A DNA stretch of 64,000 bases. It comes from Dyella tabacisoli. GTDB taxonomy: Bacteria; Pseudomonadota; Gammaproteobacteria; Xanthomonadales; Rhodanobacteraceae. This document shows, in pieces, positions 35,825 to 44,648 of the stretch (its first letter is position 1; each line of letters starts with the position of its first letter). The stretch covers positions 248,001 through 312,000 of the forward strand of contig NZ_KZ857176.1 of the NCBI RefSeq assembly GCF_003350925.1, given 5' to 3'. The translations under genes were made by a program, and so were the position numbers. The notes below the pieces were generated by a model, which was not told where the DNA came from, searched no databases, and saw nothing but the letters and a program-made list of their open reading frames with translations.

Positions 35825-35850
35825 GCCGCAGCAAGCCTGGAGCAATAACG

Positions 35851-35884
35851 AAAGGCCCTTCCAAGTGAAGGGCCTTTTTGTTTC
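35851..35884 (+). terminator. Intrinsic terminator of the SRPBCC gene
   Basis: AAAGGCCCTTC, a five-base loop and GAAGGGCCTTT form a perfect 11-bp stem, followed by TTGTTTCT. It begins 26 bases after the stop codon. Confidence 0.9.
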
Positions 35885-35977
35885 TGTGCCGGCCAGCGCG
35901 ACGATGCGCCGAACTTTCGCGACCTCATGCGGTACATTGCGGGACGCCTTTGCTTCACCACCAAGTACCGACCGGAC

Positions 35978-36928
35978 ATGATCGAAACGCACGAGCTCAC
36001 CCGACGCTATGGCGCCCTGACCGCAGTGGATTCGCTCAGCATCCGCGCCGAACCCGGGCAGGTGCTGGGCTTGCTTGGCCCCAACGGCGCCGGCAAGAGC
36101 ACGGTGATGCGCATGATCGCGGGTTTTCTGGTGCCCTCGTCGGGCACGGCATGGGTCTGCGGCCACGATGTCGGCAAAGAGCCGTTGAAAGCCAAGCGCG
36201 CCCTGGGCTATCTACCCGAAGGCGCACCCAGCTACGGCGAGATGACAGTACGCGAGTTTCTGATTTTCATACTGCGCATACGTGGCCTGCATGCCGATAT
36301 CGGCTATCGCCGCTTCGACGAGGTGGTCAGTCAGTTACAGCTCGAAGGTGTGCTGGAGCAGTGCATCGACACGCTATCCAAAGGCCTGCGCCGTCGCGTA
36401 GGTCTGGCGCAGGCGATCCTGCACGATCCGCCGGTACTCATGCTGGATGAACCCACCGATGGTCTGGACCCGAACCAGAAACATGCCGTGCGTCAGTTGA
36501 TCGATGCGATGGCACGCGAACGCACCATTCTCATCTCGACGCATTTATTGGAAGAGGTCCATGCACTGTGCAATCGCGTGGTCATCATCGCCAAAGGCAA
36601 GTTATTGGCCGACGCCACGCCCGCTGAGCTGGAAGAGCGCTCGCGCTATCACGGTGCCGTGTCGTTCAGTGCGCCGGGCAGTGGCGTCTCGCAGGAAATG
36701 CTCGGGCGTTTGCCGCAGGTCGCCGCGATCGAAGTCGACCCCCTGGACGGCCGTATCACCGTGTTTCCCAAGCCGGGCCAGCGGATTCTCGAACCGGTGG
36801 AAACCTTGCTGCGCCAGCAAGGCCTGGAAGTCTCCGAGATCCAGTTGGAGCGCGGACGGCTGGACGAAGTGTTTCGCCAGATCACGGTAGGGCCAGCTAA
36901 TGGCGGCTTGACGGAGGGCAGGGGATGA
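35978..36928 (+). CDS. ABC transporter ATPase (GldA/NosF-like)
   Basis: A 316-residue ATP-binding subunit. Walker A is 'GLLGPNGAGKST' (Lys40), the signature is 'LSKGLRRRVGLAQ', a variant of LSGGQ, and Walker B is 'VLMLDEPTDGLDP'. The last 90 residues form a DUF4162-like C-terminal extension ('QRILEPVETLLRQQGLEVSE'). It energises the membrane protein at 37113. Together with the 37850 gene this is the arrangement called GldA-GldF-GldG, named for Bacteroidetes gliding but widespread in proteobacteria without gliding. Substrate unknown. The ATG at 35978 fits the family start. Confidence 0.88.
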   Translation: MIETHELTRRYGALTAVDSLSIRAEPGQVLGLLGPNGAGKSTVMRMIAGFLVPSSGTAWVCGHDVGKEPLKAKRALGYLPEGAPSYGEMTVREFLIFILRIRGLHADIGYRRFDEVVSQLQLEGVLEQCIDTLSKGLRRRVGLAQAILHDPPVLMLDEPTDGLDPNQKHAVRQLIDAMARERTILISTHLLEEVHALCNRVVIIAKGKLLADATPAELEERSRYHGAVSFSAPGSGVSQEMLGRLPQVAAIEVDPLDGRITVFPKPGQRILEPVETLLRQQGLEVSEIQLERGRLDEVFRQITVGPANGGLTEGRG

Positions 36929-36939
36929 GGGGGCTGGCC

Positions 36940-37096
36940 GGGAACGGGGAACAGGGAACGGGGAACGGAAAAAGCTCGCATGTTTTCGACTTGCCGCTTT
37001 ATGCAGCCCCAGGTTTGCCTCATAAATATGCTGATGTATCACGCGGCACGACACGGGCCGTTCCCCGTTTCCCGTTCCCCATTCCCCGTTCCCCGC
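36940..37096. repeat. Inverted GGGAAC/GTTCCCC arrays inside the ABC operon
   Basis: The gap between the ATPase and permease genes holds four to five GGGAACG-type units (36940-36969), a unique stretch of about 88 bases, and then about five GTTCCCC-type units in the opposite orientation (37058-37096). The two arrays can pair to form a long stem in the mRNA. The same motif occurs at 3587-3864. Confidence 0.85.
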
Positions 37097-37112
37097 TCCA
37101 AGGGAGCCCCCC

Positions 37113-37847
37113 ATGAGCGCCATCAGCGCATTGATGCGGCGCGAGCTGCGCAGCTATTTCGTCACCCCGGTAGCTTATGTGTTTCTGGTGATGTTTCTGG
37201 TGCTGGCCGGCATCCTTACCTTCTACAGCGGCGATTTCTACGAGCGTGGTCAGGCGGACCTGCAGCCGTTCTTCGAAATGCATCCGTGGCTGTACCTGAT
37301 CCTGGTGCCGTCGGTATCGATGCGTATGTGGGCAGAAGAGGCCAAAGGCGGCACGCTGGAGCTGTTGCTGACCCTGCCGATATCGCTGACGCAGGCCATG
37401 CTCGGCAAGTTTTTCGCTGCCTGGCTGTTTATCGGACTGGCCCTGCTGCTGACTTTTCCGATCTGGGTCACGGTGAACTATCTCGGCGCGCCCGATAACG
37501 GGGTGATCCTGGCCGGTTACCTGGGCAGTTGGTTGATGGCAGGCGCCTATCTTGCGATCGGCGCCTGCCTTTCCACGCTGACCCGCAGTCAAGTGGTGGC
37601 CTTCATCCTGACCGTGGTGGTGTGCTTTCTGTTGATCCTGGTCGGCCAGCCGCAGGTGTTGGATTTTCTGCAGGGCATGATGCCGCGCAAGCTTATCAAC
37701 GCAGTGGCGCACCTGAGTTTGCTGCGGCATTTCGAGGCGATTGCCCGCGGCGTACTCGACGTACGGGACCTGTCGTACTTCCTGCTCAGCATTGCCGCCT
37801 GGCTGACTGCCGGTGTGTTGGTACTCGACCTCAAGCGGACGCCTTAA
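37113..37847 (+). CDS. ABC-2 type permease (GldF-like)
   Basis: A 244-residue protein with six predicted membrane helices. It begins 'MSAISALMRRELRSYFVTPV' and contains 'SMRMWAEEAKGGTLELLLTL', a signature of the ABC-2/GldF/NosY group. It should form the channel driven by the ATPase encoded just upstream. AGGGAG lies seven bases before the ATG, directly after the heptamer array. The next gene starts two bases after the stop. Confidence 0.87.
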   Translation: MSAISALMRRELRSYFVTPVAYVFLVMFLVLAGILTFYSGDFYERGQADLQPFFEMHPWLYLILVPSVSMRMWAEEAKGGTLELLLTLPISLTQAMLGKFFAAWLFIGLALLLTFPIWVTVNYLGAPDNGVILAGYLGSWLMAGAYLAIGACLSTLTRSQVVAFILTVVVCFLLILVGQPQVLDFLQGMMPRKLINAVAHLSLLRHFEAIARGVLDVRDLSYFLLSIAAWLTAGVLVLDLKRTP

Positions 37848-37849
37848 GC

Positions 37850-39751
37850 ATGAATCGCCGCCGTTTCAGTCGTCGTAGTGGCCTGAGCATCGCACTCATT
37901 TTGTTGGTGCTGGCTTTTGTCGCCTTAACCTTGGTCAGCAGTCGCTGGATGCGTGCCGGGCGGGTCGACCTCACGGCCGACCACTTGTACACGCTCACAC
38001 CGGGCACCTTGCGCATCGTCGACAGCCTGCATGCGCCGCTCAAGCTCACGCTGTACTTTTCCGATCACGCCGCCCGCGATCTGCCGCAACTTCGCAGCTA
38101 CGAGCAGCGCGTGGTCGAGATGCTGCAAGAGATGGTAGCGCGCACGCATGGCCGTCTACGCCTGCAAGTCGTCGATCCGGTGCCGTACTCCGATGACGAA
38201 GTCAGCGCCGAGAGCTATGGCTTGAGCCCGGTCAATGCCGGCAATAATCGCGAGCGGGTGTTCTTTGGCCTGGTCGGCAGTACGGCACCGGTAGGTACCG
38301 ATAACGACAGCGAAGCCGAGATTGAGGGCCAGCCGGCCGGCAAAACGCTGACGATCCCGCTGCTGGACCCGGCACGCGAAACTTTTCTCGAATACGACAT
38401 CGTCAAGCTGCTCTACGAATTGAACGAGCCAGTGAAGCCGCATATCGGGCTTATCAGCAGTCTGCCGGTGCAAGGTAATCCAGTGATCGGCGATGAGCCC
38501 TGGACGGTGATGCGTCAGCTAGGCCAGTTGTTCGACGTAAAATCGCTCGATCCGGCCAAGCTCGAACATATCGGCAATGACATCCAGGTACTGCTGCTGA
38601 TTCATCCCAAGCAGTTGTCGACCAATGCCTTGTACGCGATTGACCAATACGTGCTGCGCGGCGGACGGCTGGTGGTGTTTGTCGACCCCGATGCCGAGCT
38701 TGACGGCACCCCCTTTGTCGACAGCAATGGCGTCACCGACGATCACAGTTCCGATCTGCCCAAGTTGTTTGCTGCCTGGGGCGTGCAATACGACCCGAAG
38801 AAAGTCGTGCTGGATCGTGCCCGCGCGTTGCGCATCGAGCTGGCCGACAACAGCGCGCTGAATCATCCCGCGATGCTCGGCCTCACCGCGCAAGAGCTTA
38901 ATCACGACGATGTGGTCACCGCGAGCCTGCAACGCGTCAACGTTTCCAGCGCCGGTTATTTCGACCTGGCAGCGGATACGCACCTGCGGTTATTGCCGCT
39001 GCTGCAAAGCACCACCGATGCGGCCATTGTCCCTACCCAGCGGTTGCAGGAATCGAGCCGCGACCCGGCCAGCCTGCTCGACGGCTACCAGCCCAACAAT
39101 AATCACTACGTCATTGCGGCACGGCTGCGCGGCACGTTCCCCAGCGCTTTTCCAGAACGTGCAAAACAAGCAGGGTATCTGGCGCATTCGGGTAGCGATG
39201 CCGAGGTCATCCTGGTCGCCGATACCGATCTGCTCAGCGATCGCCTCTGGGTGACCTACGCGCAAAGTCTGCTCGGGCAAACCCAGCTCAGCGCTATCGC
39301 CAACAACGGTGACTTCATTACCAATATTGCCGACAACCTCAGCGGTTCCTCGGCCTTGCTCTCGATCCACGGGCACTCCACCTCGCAGCGGCCGTTTACC
39401 AAGGTGCAGGCCCTGCAAAATGCCGCTGACCAGAAATTCCTGGTCAAGAAACAAGAGTTGCAGCGCGAGCTGGCGGAAACGCGCAATCGGTTGACCGAAC
39501 TGCAGCCGACAAAAGCAGGCCGCGGCGATGCGGCCAGCGCCGAGCAGAAAAGCGAAATCGAGAAGTTCTTGCAGCGCCAGTTGGCGATCAACCGCGAGCT
39601 GCGCAATGTGCAGCATCAGCTCAATGCCGAGATCGATGCCCTGGGCCTGCGGTTGAAGTTCATCAATATCGTGCTGGTGCCGGGGCTGCTTGCCTTGTTC
39701 GGCCTGGGTTACGGCTGGCGCCGTTCACAGCGCAACCGCCAGGCCTCATGA
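37850..39751 (+). CDS. GldG family auxiliary transport protein
   Basis: A 633-residue protein with one helix at the start (12-33) and one at the end (about 605-625), and a large periplasmic part between them. The N-terminal portion ('LTADHLYTLTPGTLRIVDSL', 'LTLYFSDHAARDLPQLRSYE') matches the ABC-type uncharacterised/DUF4350-like GldG region. A stretch near 540-600 is predicted coiled coil ('KKQELQRELAETRNRLTELQ'). In this operon it is presumably the extracytoplasmic partner of the ATPase/permease pair. Its role in transport is not established in proteobacteria. Confidence 0.83.
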   Translation: MNRRRFSRRSGLSIALILLVLAFVALTLVSSRWMRAGRVDLTADHLYTLTPGTLRIVDSLHAPLKLTLYFSDHAARDLPQLRSYEQRVVEMLQEMVARTHGRLRLQVVDPVPYSDDEVSAESYGLSPVNAGNNRERVFFGLVGSTAPVGTDNDSEAEIEGQPAGKTLTIPLLDPARETFLEYDIVKLLYELNEPVKPHIGLISSLPVQGNPVIGDEPWTVMRQLGQLFDVKSLDPAKLEHIGNDIQVLLLIHPKQLSTNALYAIDQYVLRGGRLVVFVDPDAELDGTPFVDSNGVTDDHSSDLPKLFAAWGVQYDPKKVVLDRARALRIELADNSALNHPAMLGLTAQELNHDDVVTASLQRVNVSSAGYFDLAADTHLRLLPLLQSTTDAAIVPTQRLQESSRDPASLLDGYQPNNNHYVIAARLRGTFPSAFPERAKQAGYLAHSGSDAEVILVADTDLLSDRLWVTYAQSLLGQTQLSAIANNGDFITNIADNLSGSSALLSIHGHSTSQRPFTKVQALQNAADQKFLVKKQELQRELAETRNRLTELQPTKAGRGDAASAEQKSEIEKFLQRQLAINRELRNVQHQLNAEIDALGLRLKFINIVLVPGLLALFGLGYGWRRSQRNRQAS

Positions 39752-39848
39752 GATTGGCGGCAATCTGCCGCAGTGGCCCAGGGGCTTGCCTGGGGTTTCT
39801 GGGGCTATGCTGGGGAGTCGAGGCGTAAGGTAGGCCCGGAATCAATCG

Positions 39849-40730
39849 ATGATCGCAAGTCTGCTCAAGTGGATCGTGCCCTGGGAGTTCTCCTGGGTCT
39901 TTCTGCTGACCTTCGTATTTACCTGCGTGCTGTACCTGCGCGGCTGTCGGCGGCTGTCGGTGAGTTTCGGTCGCCAGTTGGCGTTCTGGCTGGGCATGGC
40001 GATCATCTATGTGTCGCTGCACACCTATTTCGATTACTTCGCCGAGCATGAATTTTTCATGCATCGCATTCAACAAGTGCTGCTGCATCATCTGGCGCCG
40101 CTGCTGATTATCGCCTCGTATCCGGGCAGCGTATTGCGCGCCGGGTTGCCGTTGGCGTGGCGCATGCGCGCTTTGCGCCCGGCGATGCGCTCCTGGCCGT
40201 GGCGGTTATTTAGCGCGGTGATGTTGAACCCGGCTGTGGCGACGATTCTGTTTGTCGCTTTTATCGTCGTCTGGCTGATTCCGTCGATGCAGACCTTGGC
40301 CATGCTGGACTGGCGCATCTACCGCTTCATGAACTGGTCGATGGTAATCAGCGGTTTTATTTATTGGTGGCTGGTGCTCGACCATCGGCCTCGGCCGCCA
40401 GGCCGGATGACGCCGGGCCTGCGCGTGCTGTCGCCCGGCATCACCATGACGCCGCAGATTCTTGCCGGCGCCATCGTCACTTTCTCCAAGACCGATCTCT
40501 ATCCGATCTTCGAAATCTGCGGCCGCGCCTTCACCTTCAACGTACTCACCGGCCAGTTGGCCGGCGGCGTCATCATGTGGGTGCCGGCGGCGATGATCGA
40601 AACCGTCGGCGGCCTGCTGGCGATGCGTCAATGGCTGCGCTTATCGCGCAGTGGGCGCATTCGGCGTAAGCCCTGGCCAACGCGGCGCACGAGGGCGCTG
40701 CCCTCGGTAGCGCAATCGCGCGAGAGTTAA
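39849..40730 (+). CDS. CtaG (caa3-type) cytochrome c oxidase assembly protein
   Basis: A 293-residue membrane protein with about seven helices, of the Caa3_CtaG family first seen near caa3 oxidase genes in Bacillus and not related to Cox11. Landmarks are 'EHEFFMHRIQQVLLHHLAPL' with clustered histidines, and 'GAIVTFSKTDLYPIFEICGR' and 'QLAGGVIMWVPAAMIETVGG' further on. The histidines suggest copper handling during oxidase assembly. No oxidase genes are in the window. It ends six bases from the convergent end of the pigment operon. Confidence 0.85.
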   Translation: MIASLLKWIVPWEFSWVFLLTFVFTCVLYLRGCRRLSVSFGRQLAFWLGMAIIYVSLHTYFDYFAEHEFFMHRIQQVLLHHLAPLLIIASYPGSVLRAGLPLAWRMRALRPAMRSWPWRLFSAVMLNPAVATILFVAFIVVWLIPSMQTLAMLDWRIYRFMNWSMVISGFIYWWLVLDHRPRPPGRMTPGLRVLSPGITMTPQILAGAIVTFSKTDLYPIFEICGRAFTFNVLTGQLAGGVIMWVPAAMIETVGGLLAMRQWLRLSRSGRIRRKPWPTRRTRALPSVAQSRES

Positions 40731-40736
40731 GCGCTA

Positions 40737-41465
40737 TCAGCACAGACCGCCATTGACGGCCAACACTTGGCGCGTGATATAGCCGGCTTCCGCACTGACT
40801 AGAAATTGCACGGCCGCTGCGACTTCTTCGGGCGTACCCATGCGTTGCATGGGAATCATCTTGAGTGCTTCTTCCAGCGGAAGATCGGCGTCGATCATGT
40901 CGGTATCGATCAAACCCGGCGACACGCAATTGACGGTGATCTTGCGTTTGGCCAACTCCACCGCCAGCGCCTTGGCTGCGCCGATGATGCCGGCTTTGGA
41001 AGCACTGTAATTGACCTGCCCGCGATTACCGATCTGTCCCGACACCGACGTGATGCAGACAATGCGGCCGGCAGCGCGGCGACGAATCATCGGCATGATG
41101 AGCGGATGGATGACGTTGTAGAAGCCGTCCAGGTTGGTGCGCAGCACCTGATCCCAATCATCGCCGCTCAAGGCCGGAAAGGCGCCGTCGCGAGCGAGCC
41201 CGGCATTGCAAACCACACCGTAATAAGCGCCATATGCGGTGATATCCGCTTCCAGCGCGGTCGCGCACGCGGTGCGGTCGGCGATATCGAACTGCACGAT
41301 GCGCGCCGTGCGCCCCAAGGCTTGCACCGCCTCGCGCACAGCTTCGGCTTCATCGCGGCGTGAACGGCAGTGCAGCACCAGGTCGTATCCGGCCTGTGCC
41401 AGACGCAGTGCGATAGCGCGGCCGATGCCGCGGCTGGAGCCGGTGACCAGAATCGTTTCAGACAT
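40737..41465 (-). CDS. 3-ketoacyl-ACP reductase of the aryl-polyene cluster (FabG/ApeQ-like)
   Basis: A 242-residue short-chain dehydrogenase. The NADP loop is 'VTGSSRGIGRAIAL' and the catalytic residues are Ser140, Tyr153 and Lys157 ('GNRGQVNYSASKAG'). It should reduce the beta-keto group of each new two-carbon unit during polyene growth. It is the last gene of the long operon and overlaps the preceding dehydratase gene by eight bases. Short repeats of TCGATGATTC 15 bases apart lie just upstream of its ATG. A housekeeping fabG is expected elsewhere. Confidence 0.9.
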   Translation of the reverse strand: MSETILVTGSSRGIGRAIALRLAQAGYDLVLHCRSRRDEAEAVREAVQALGRTARIVQFDIADRTACATALEADITAYGAYYGVVCNAGLARDGAFPALSGDDWDQVLRTNLDGFYNVIHPLIMPMIRRRAAGRIVCITSVSGQIGNRGQVNYSASKAGIIGAAKALAVELAKRKITVNCVSPGLIDTDMIDADLPLEEALKMIPMQRMGTPEEVAAAVQFLVSAEAGYITRQVLAVNGGLC

Positions 41466-41940
41466 GGGGCTGCTCAAGGTTCGATGATTCATGGGTCGAT
41501 GATTCGAAAAAGGCCCGTGCATCGGGCGGGCTGAAAACGGTAAGACGCGCCTCGGCATGAATGCCTGGGGCGTCGATGCGGCAAGTGAAAACAGCCATGC
41601 CCTGTTCGTCATGAAACTCGCGCGTCGCTGCGATACGTAGTTCGCTGCCCAACGGGAAAAAGTCGACATCGCAAACGTAGTGGCGGCTGCCAAGCAAAAC
41701 CCCCACCGGCAGCAGACGCGGTTGCTCCGTGCTCATTTGGCAGCCGGCCCAGGCGGCGATGCTTTGCGCCATCAGCTCGACGCCGAGCCATGCCGGCAGA
41801 CTGCCGTCCTGCGCATTGAATAAACCGCCCGGTTTTACCGTCAGCGAACACACGATGCTTTGCGCATCGAACGCCACGACGTCGTCGAGCAAAATCATCT
41901 CGCCCGTATGCGGCACCACCTCGGCGATAGCCGGCGTCAT
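41458..41940 (-). CDS. Hotdog-fold 3-hydroxyacyl-ACP dehydratase (ApeP-like)
   Basis: A 160-residue hotdog protein with the ApeP-type opening 'EVVPHTGEMILLDDVVAFD' and 'WLGVELMAQSIAAWAGCQ', which takes the place of the central helix of FabZ/FabA-like dehydratases. It should remove water to make the conjugated double bonds. It overlaps the ketosynthase gene by four bases upstream and the reductase gene downstream, so the three act as one translational block. Compared with the other hotdog gene (46076) it lacks the HFPG motif. Confidence 0.85.
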   Translation of the reverse strand: MTPAIAEVVPHTGEMILLDDVVAFDAQSIVCSLTVKPGGLFNAQDGSLPAWLGVELMAQSIAAWAGCQMSTEQPRLLPVGVLLGSRHYVCDVDFFPLGSELRIAATREFHDEQGMAVFTCRIDAPGIHAEARLTVFSPPDARAFFESSTHESSNLEQPHV

Positions 41941-43133
41941 GCGCCATCACCCAGGGTCGTATCTCCTAGAATCAGGCAGGCATTATTGCCGCCGAAGGCG
42001 AAAGAGTTGCTCATCAGATAGCGCGGGCCGCCAGCGGGCAGGTGGCTACCCACGGTTGTGAATTCCAGCGGCGGCAGGGCCGGGTCGGCCTGACCATCCC
42101 AGACATGCGGCGGCAAGCGTCGCTCCGTGCGGTCGTCCATCAAGCTGAGCCAGCAGAACGCAGCCTCCAGCGCACCGGCCGCACCCAGCGTATGACCGGC
42201 CTGCGATTTACTGGATGAGCAAGGCACACCGTGCTCGAACAATCCGCTTACCGCGAGGCTTTCCATGCTGTCGTTATGTTCCGTCGCGGTGCCATGCAAG
42301 TTGATGTAGTCGATTTGCGCAGGACTCAGCCCCGCATGCTTCAGCGCCGCGCGCATCGCCTGTTGCGCCCCCAGCCCCTGTGGATCGGGTGAGGACATGT
42401 GATACGCATCCGAGCTAGCACCACCGCCCACCAATTGCACCGGGCCATGTTCACGAGTCATCAAAAACAGTGCCGCCGCTTCACCGATATTGATGCCGCG
42501 GCGATCGCGCGAAAACGGATCGCAACGCACTTCGTCCACCGCTTCCAACGAATAAAAGCCATTGATCGCCAATCGGCATAACGTATCCGCACCGCCACAC
42601 AACACCGCATCGCAGATACCCATGTGCAACAACCGCTGCGCACTGAGCAGGGCACGCGCGCCGGAAGTGCAGGCGGTGGAAATGCCATAGCACGGACCAG
42701 CCAGATCCAGCCATTCGGCGAGAAAGGTCGCAGGTGCGCCCAACTCCTGATGCGCATAATCGTAATCCGCCGGCCAGACGCCATCGCGCTGGTAGGCAGC
42801 GATGCCCTGGGTGGCTTCTTCGATACCAGCCGTGCTGGTGCCGATAATGACGCCGATGCGTTCGCTGCCGTAGCGTGCGATTGCGGCGCGAATCTCGGTT
42901 TCGATTTCCAGCGCGGCGGCGAGCAGCAGGCGATTGTTGCGGTTGTCGGCGAGGCCCGCTGGTGTGGGGGGCAGCGGCGTGCGCACGGCGCCAAGCGGCA
43001 GCGCGCGGTCGAGGATCCAGCCGTGTTCTTGGCGTATGCCGCTGTGGTCGCCGGCGAAGAGGGCTTCGGCGATGGCGGCTTTGCCGCTGCCTAGGGTGCA
43101 GGTGACGCCGAGGGCGTTTAGGTAGGTATTCAT
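41937..43133 (-). CDS. Beta-ketoacyl-ACP synthase of the aryl-polyene cluster (ApeR-like)
   Basis: A 398-residue condensing enzyme with Cys155 in 'GISTACTSGARAL', His280 in 'YINLHGTATEHND', Lys309 and His314 in 'SSKSQAGHTLGAAG'. The order KS-dehydratase-reductase here matches the R-P-Q block of aryl-polyene clusters. The ATG at 43133 gives the family N-terminus. An alternative at 43148 adds five residues, and neither has a clear ribosome site. This is the first gene after the long palindromic insertion, so it may depend on its own promoter or on read-through across that element. Confidence 0.88.
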   Translation of the reverse strand: MNTYLNALGVTCTLGSGKAAIAEALFAGDHSGIRQEHGWILDRALPLGAVRTPLPPTPAGLADNRNNRLLLAAALEIETEIRAAIARYGSERIGVIIGTSTAGIEEATQGIAAYQRDGVWPADYDYAHQELGAPATFLAEWLDLAGPCYGISTACTSGARALLSAQRLLHMGICDAVLCGGADTLCRLAINGFYSLEAVDEVRCDPFSRDRRGINIGEAAALFLMTREHGPVQLVGGGASSDAYHMSSPDPQGLGAQQAMRAALKHAGLSPAQIDYINLHGTATEHNDSMESLAVSGLFEHGVPCSSSKSQAGHTLGAAGALEAAFCWLSLMDDRTERRLPPHVWDGQADPALPPLEFTTVGSHLPAGGPRYLMSNSFAFGGNNACLILGDTTLGDGA

Positions 43134-43198
43134 GGGGCAAGGGGGCATTGCATTGGCTTTATTTTTGCCAAATTTTGGTTGGGTTGTGGCGAGGTTGA

Positions 43199-43838
43199 TC
43201 GCCTGCGGCGGGCTTTCGGCCACCTGCCGGTGGTCGAGTCACTTTCTCTTGAGTGGCCAAGAGAAAGTAACCAAAGAGAAGGCCACCCCGGTGAGTCGCC
43301 CTTCGGGTACGTGAGGGTCGGCCGGGCTTTTCGACAGGGCTTCCTGCCCTGGCGAAAAGGCATCGACATCCATGTCGATGCCCCTGCGGGCCTTGTCGTC
43401 CGCCCCTCACCGACGCACAGGGGCCCCGACGTCAAGGGCAAGATCAAGAGCAACGTCAAAAGCAGCGAGCGCTGCGCTTTTGCCCCTCCCCCTGCAAGCA
43501 GGGGAGGGAGCCTGTGGTGTGCGTTTCGTTCCATATATCGGCGACTGCTGGCAGTCGCACCCGAGTGCGCGCAGGACGCGCGCTGCTCTTCGGGGCCCCT
43601 TTGCAGCGGTGAGGCTTGGACGACAAGGCCCGCAGGGGGCTCGACATGGATGTCGAGCCCTTTTCGCCAGGGCAGGAAGCCCTGTCGAAAAGCCCGGCCA
43701 AGCCTCACGCACTCGCAGGGCAGGATGCCCGTAGAGCGCTGCATGGGGGTGCTCTTTCTTTTGGTTACTTTTCTTTGAGCAAGCAAAGAAAAGTGACTCG
43801 GACCCCGGCAGGGGTTCGAAAACCGCCGCAGGCGACCA
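43199..43838. repeat. ~640 bp imperfect palindromic element inside the pigment operon
   Basis: Nested complementary arms occupy the gap between the methyltransferase and ketosynthase genes. CGCCTGCGGCGG near 43202 pairs with its complement near 43823. 43236-43290 pairs with 43746-43799 (cores AAGAGAAAGTAACCAAAGAG and its near complement). 43310-43412 pairs with 43608-43709 (GACAAGGCCCGCAGGGG and the like). The centre holds CCCCTCCCCCTGCAAGCAGGGGAGGG (43484-43509). Open frames on both strands are by-products of the symmetry. Layout suggests a non-autonomous palindromic element. I see no transposase, terminal duplication or gene. Confidence 0.85.
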
Positions 43839-43925
43839 GTCCCCCCAACATCACCAACAGGCGAAAGCCCGCCGCAGGCGAACCTGCTCGCGGAAACACT
43901 AGGAAAGTGCCATTGAGCAAACACG

Positions 43926-44648
43926 TCAAACGCACCCAGCCGGCTTCCACGCCGCCACATTAATCAAAGTCTCCTCCCGCTCCCCCGGCAGCGGCGCCGC
44001 CCGCAACCCCCACCGCTCCAACAAACCAAAATCACTCGACCGACTCCACCACAAATAGGGAAAAGAAACATTCTGCTCAGCAAAGACAAACCCCCGCTGA
44101 CGCAGCATCTCCAAATACTCCTCAGCGGTTTTCTGCACCTCCATCGGGTGACGAAAAAACCAGCGGATTACCCAGGTATCGATGTAGGCCTTAGTCGATT
44201 CGGCAAACAACAACAGGCCGCCGGGTTTGAGTACACGCCAGAATTCATCCAGCGCGCGTTCTTGCTCGACCAGGTGATGAAAAGTCTGGTGGCAAAACAC
44301 GATATCGACGCTGGCATCGTGCAACTCGATCTTCGCGCAATCGGCGGCAAGCAAGTCGACGGTGAGGCCTTCGCGCTGCGCTTCGTTACGGGACAACTCC
44401 AGGCTGCGCGGATCGGCATCGAGGCCGATCATGCGGTCGGGTTGAAACGTTTGCTGCAGCATGCGGAACGATTTTCCCTGGCCGCAGCCGACATCGAGCA
44501 AGACCCCGCCTTGCGGTAATTGCGCACCGGTCAGGCGTTTTAAATCATTGATGGCTACACGCAATACATGATGCTGCCAGGTATGGCTGCGCAAGAAATG
44601 GAAGCCTAAACGGGTTTCTTCGACGTAGGTGTCGCTGGCGTAATTCAT
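43926..44648 (-). CDS. SAM-dependent methyltransferase (ApeB-like)
   Basis: A 240-residue class I methyltransferase. The SAM loop is 'GGVLLDVGCGQGKSFRMLQQ', with the acidic ribose site in 'RMIGLDADPRSL', then 'DIVFCHQTFHHLVEQER' and 'LKPGGLLLFAE'. In aryl-polyene clusters such an enzyme methylates the aromatic head group. It overlaps the thioesterase gene by four bases. Its 3' end is next to the palindromic element, which may have altered the last residues. Confidence 0.85.
   Translation of the reverse strand: MNYASDTYVEETRLGFHFLRSHTWQHHVLRVAINDLKRLTGAQLPQGGVLLDVGCGQGKSFRMLQQTFQPDRMIGLDADPRSLELSRNEAQREGLTVDLLAADCAKIELHDASVDIVFCHQTFHHLVEQERALDEFWRVLKPGGLLLFAESTKAYIDTWVIRWFFRHPMEVQKTAEEYLEMLRQRGFVFAEQNVSFPYLWWSRSSDFGLLERWGLRAAPLPGEREETLINVAAWKPAGCV

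Noticed and set aside
43130-43960. Open frames of 276 and 199 codons on both strands of the palindromic element
   Set aside because: They mirror one another through the inverted repeats and resemble no protein family.
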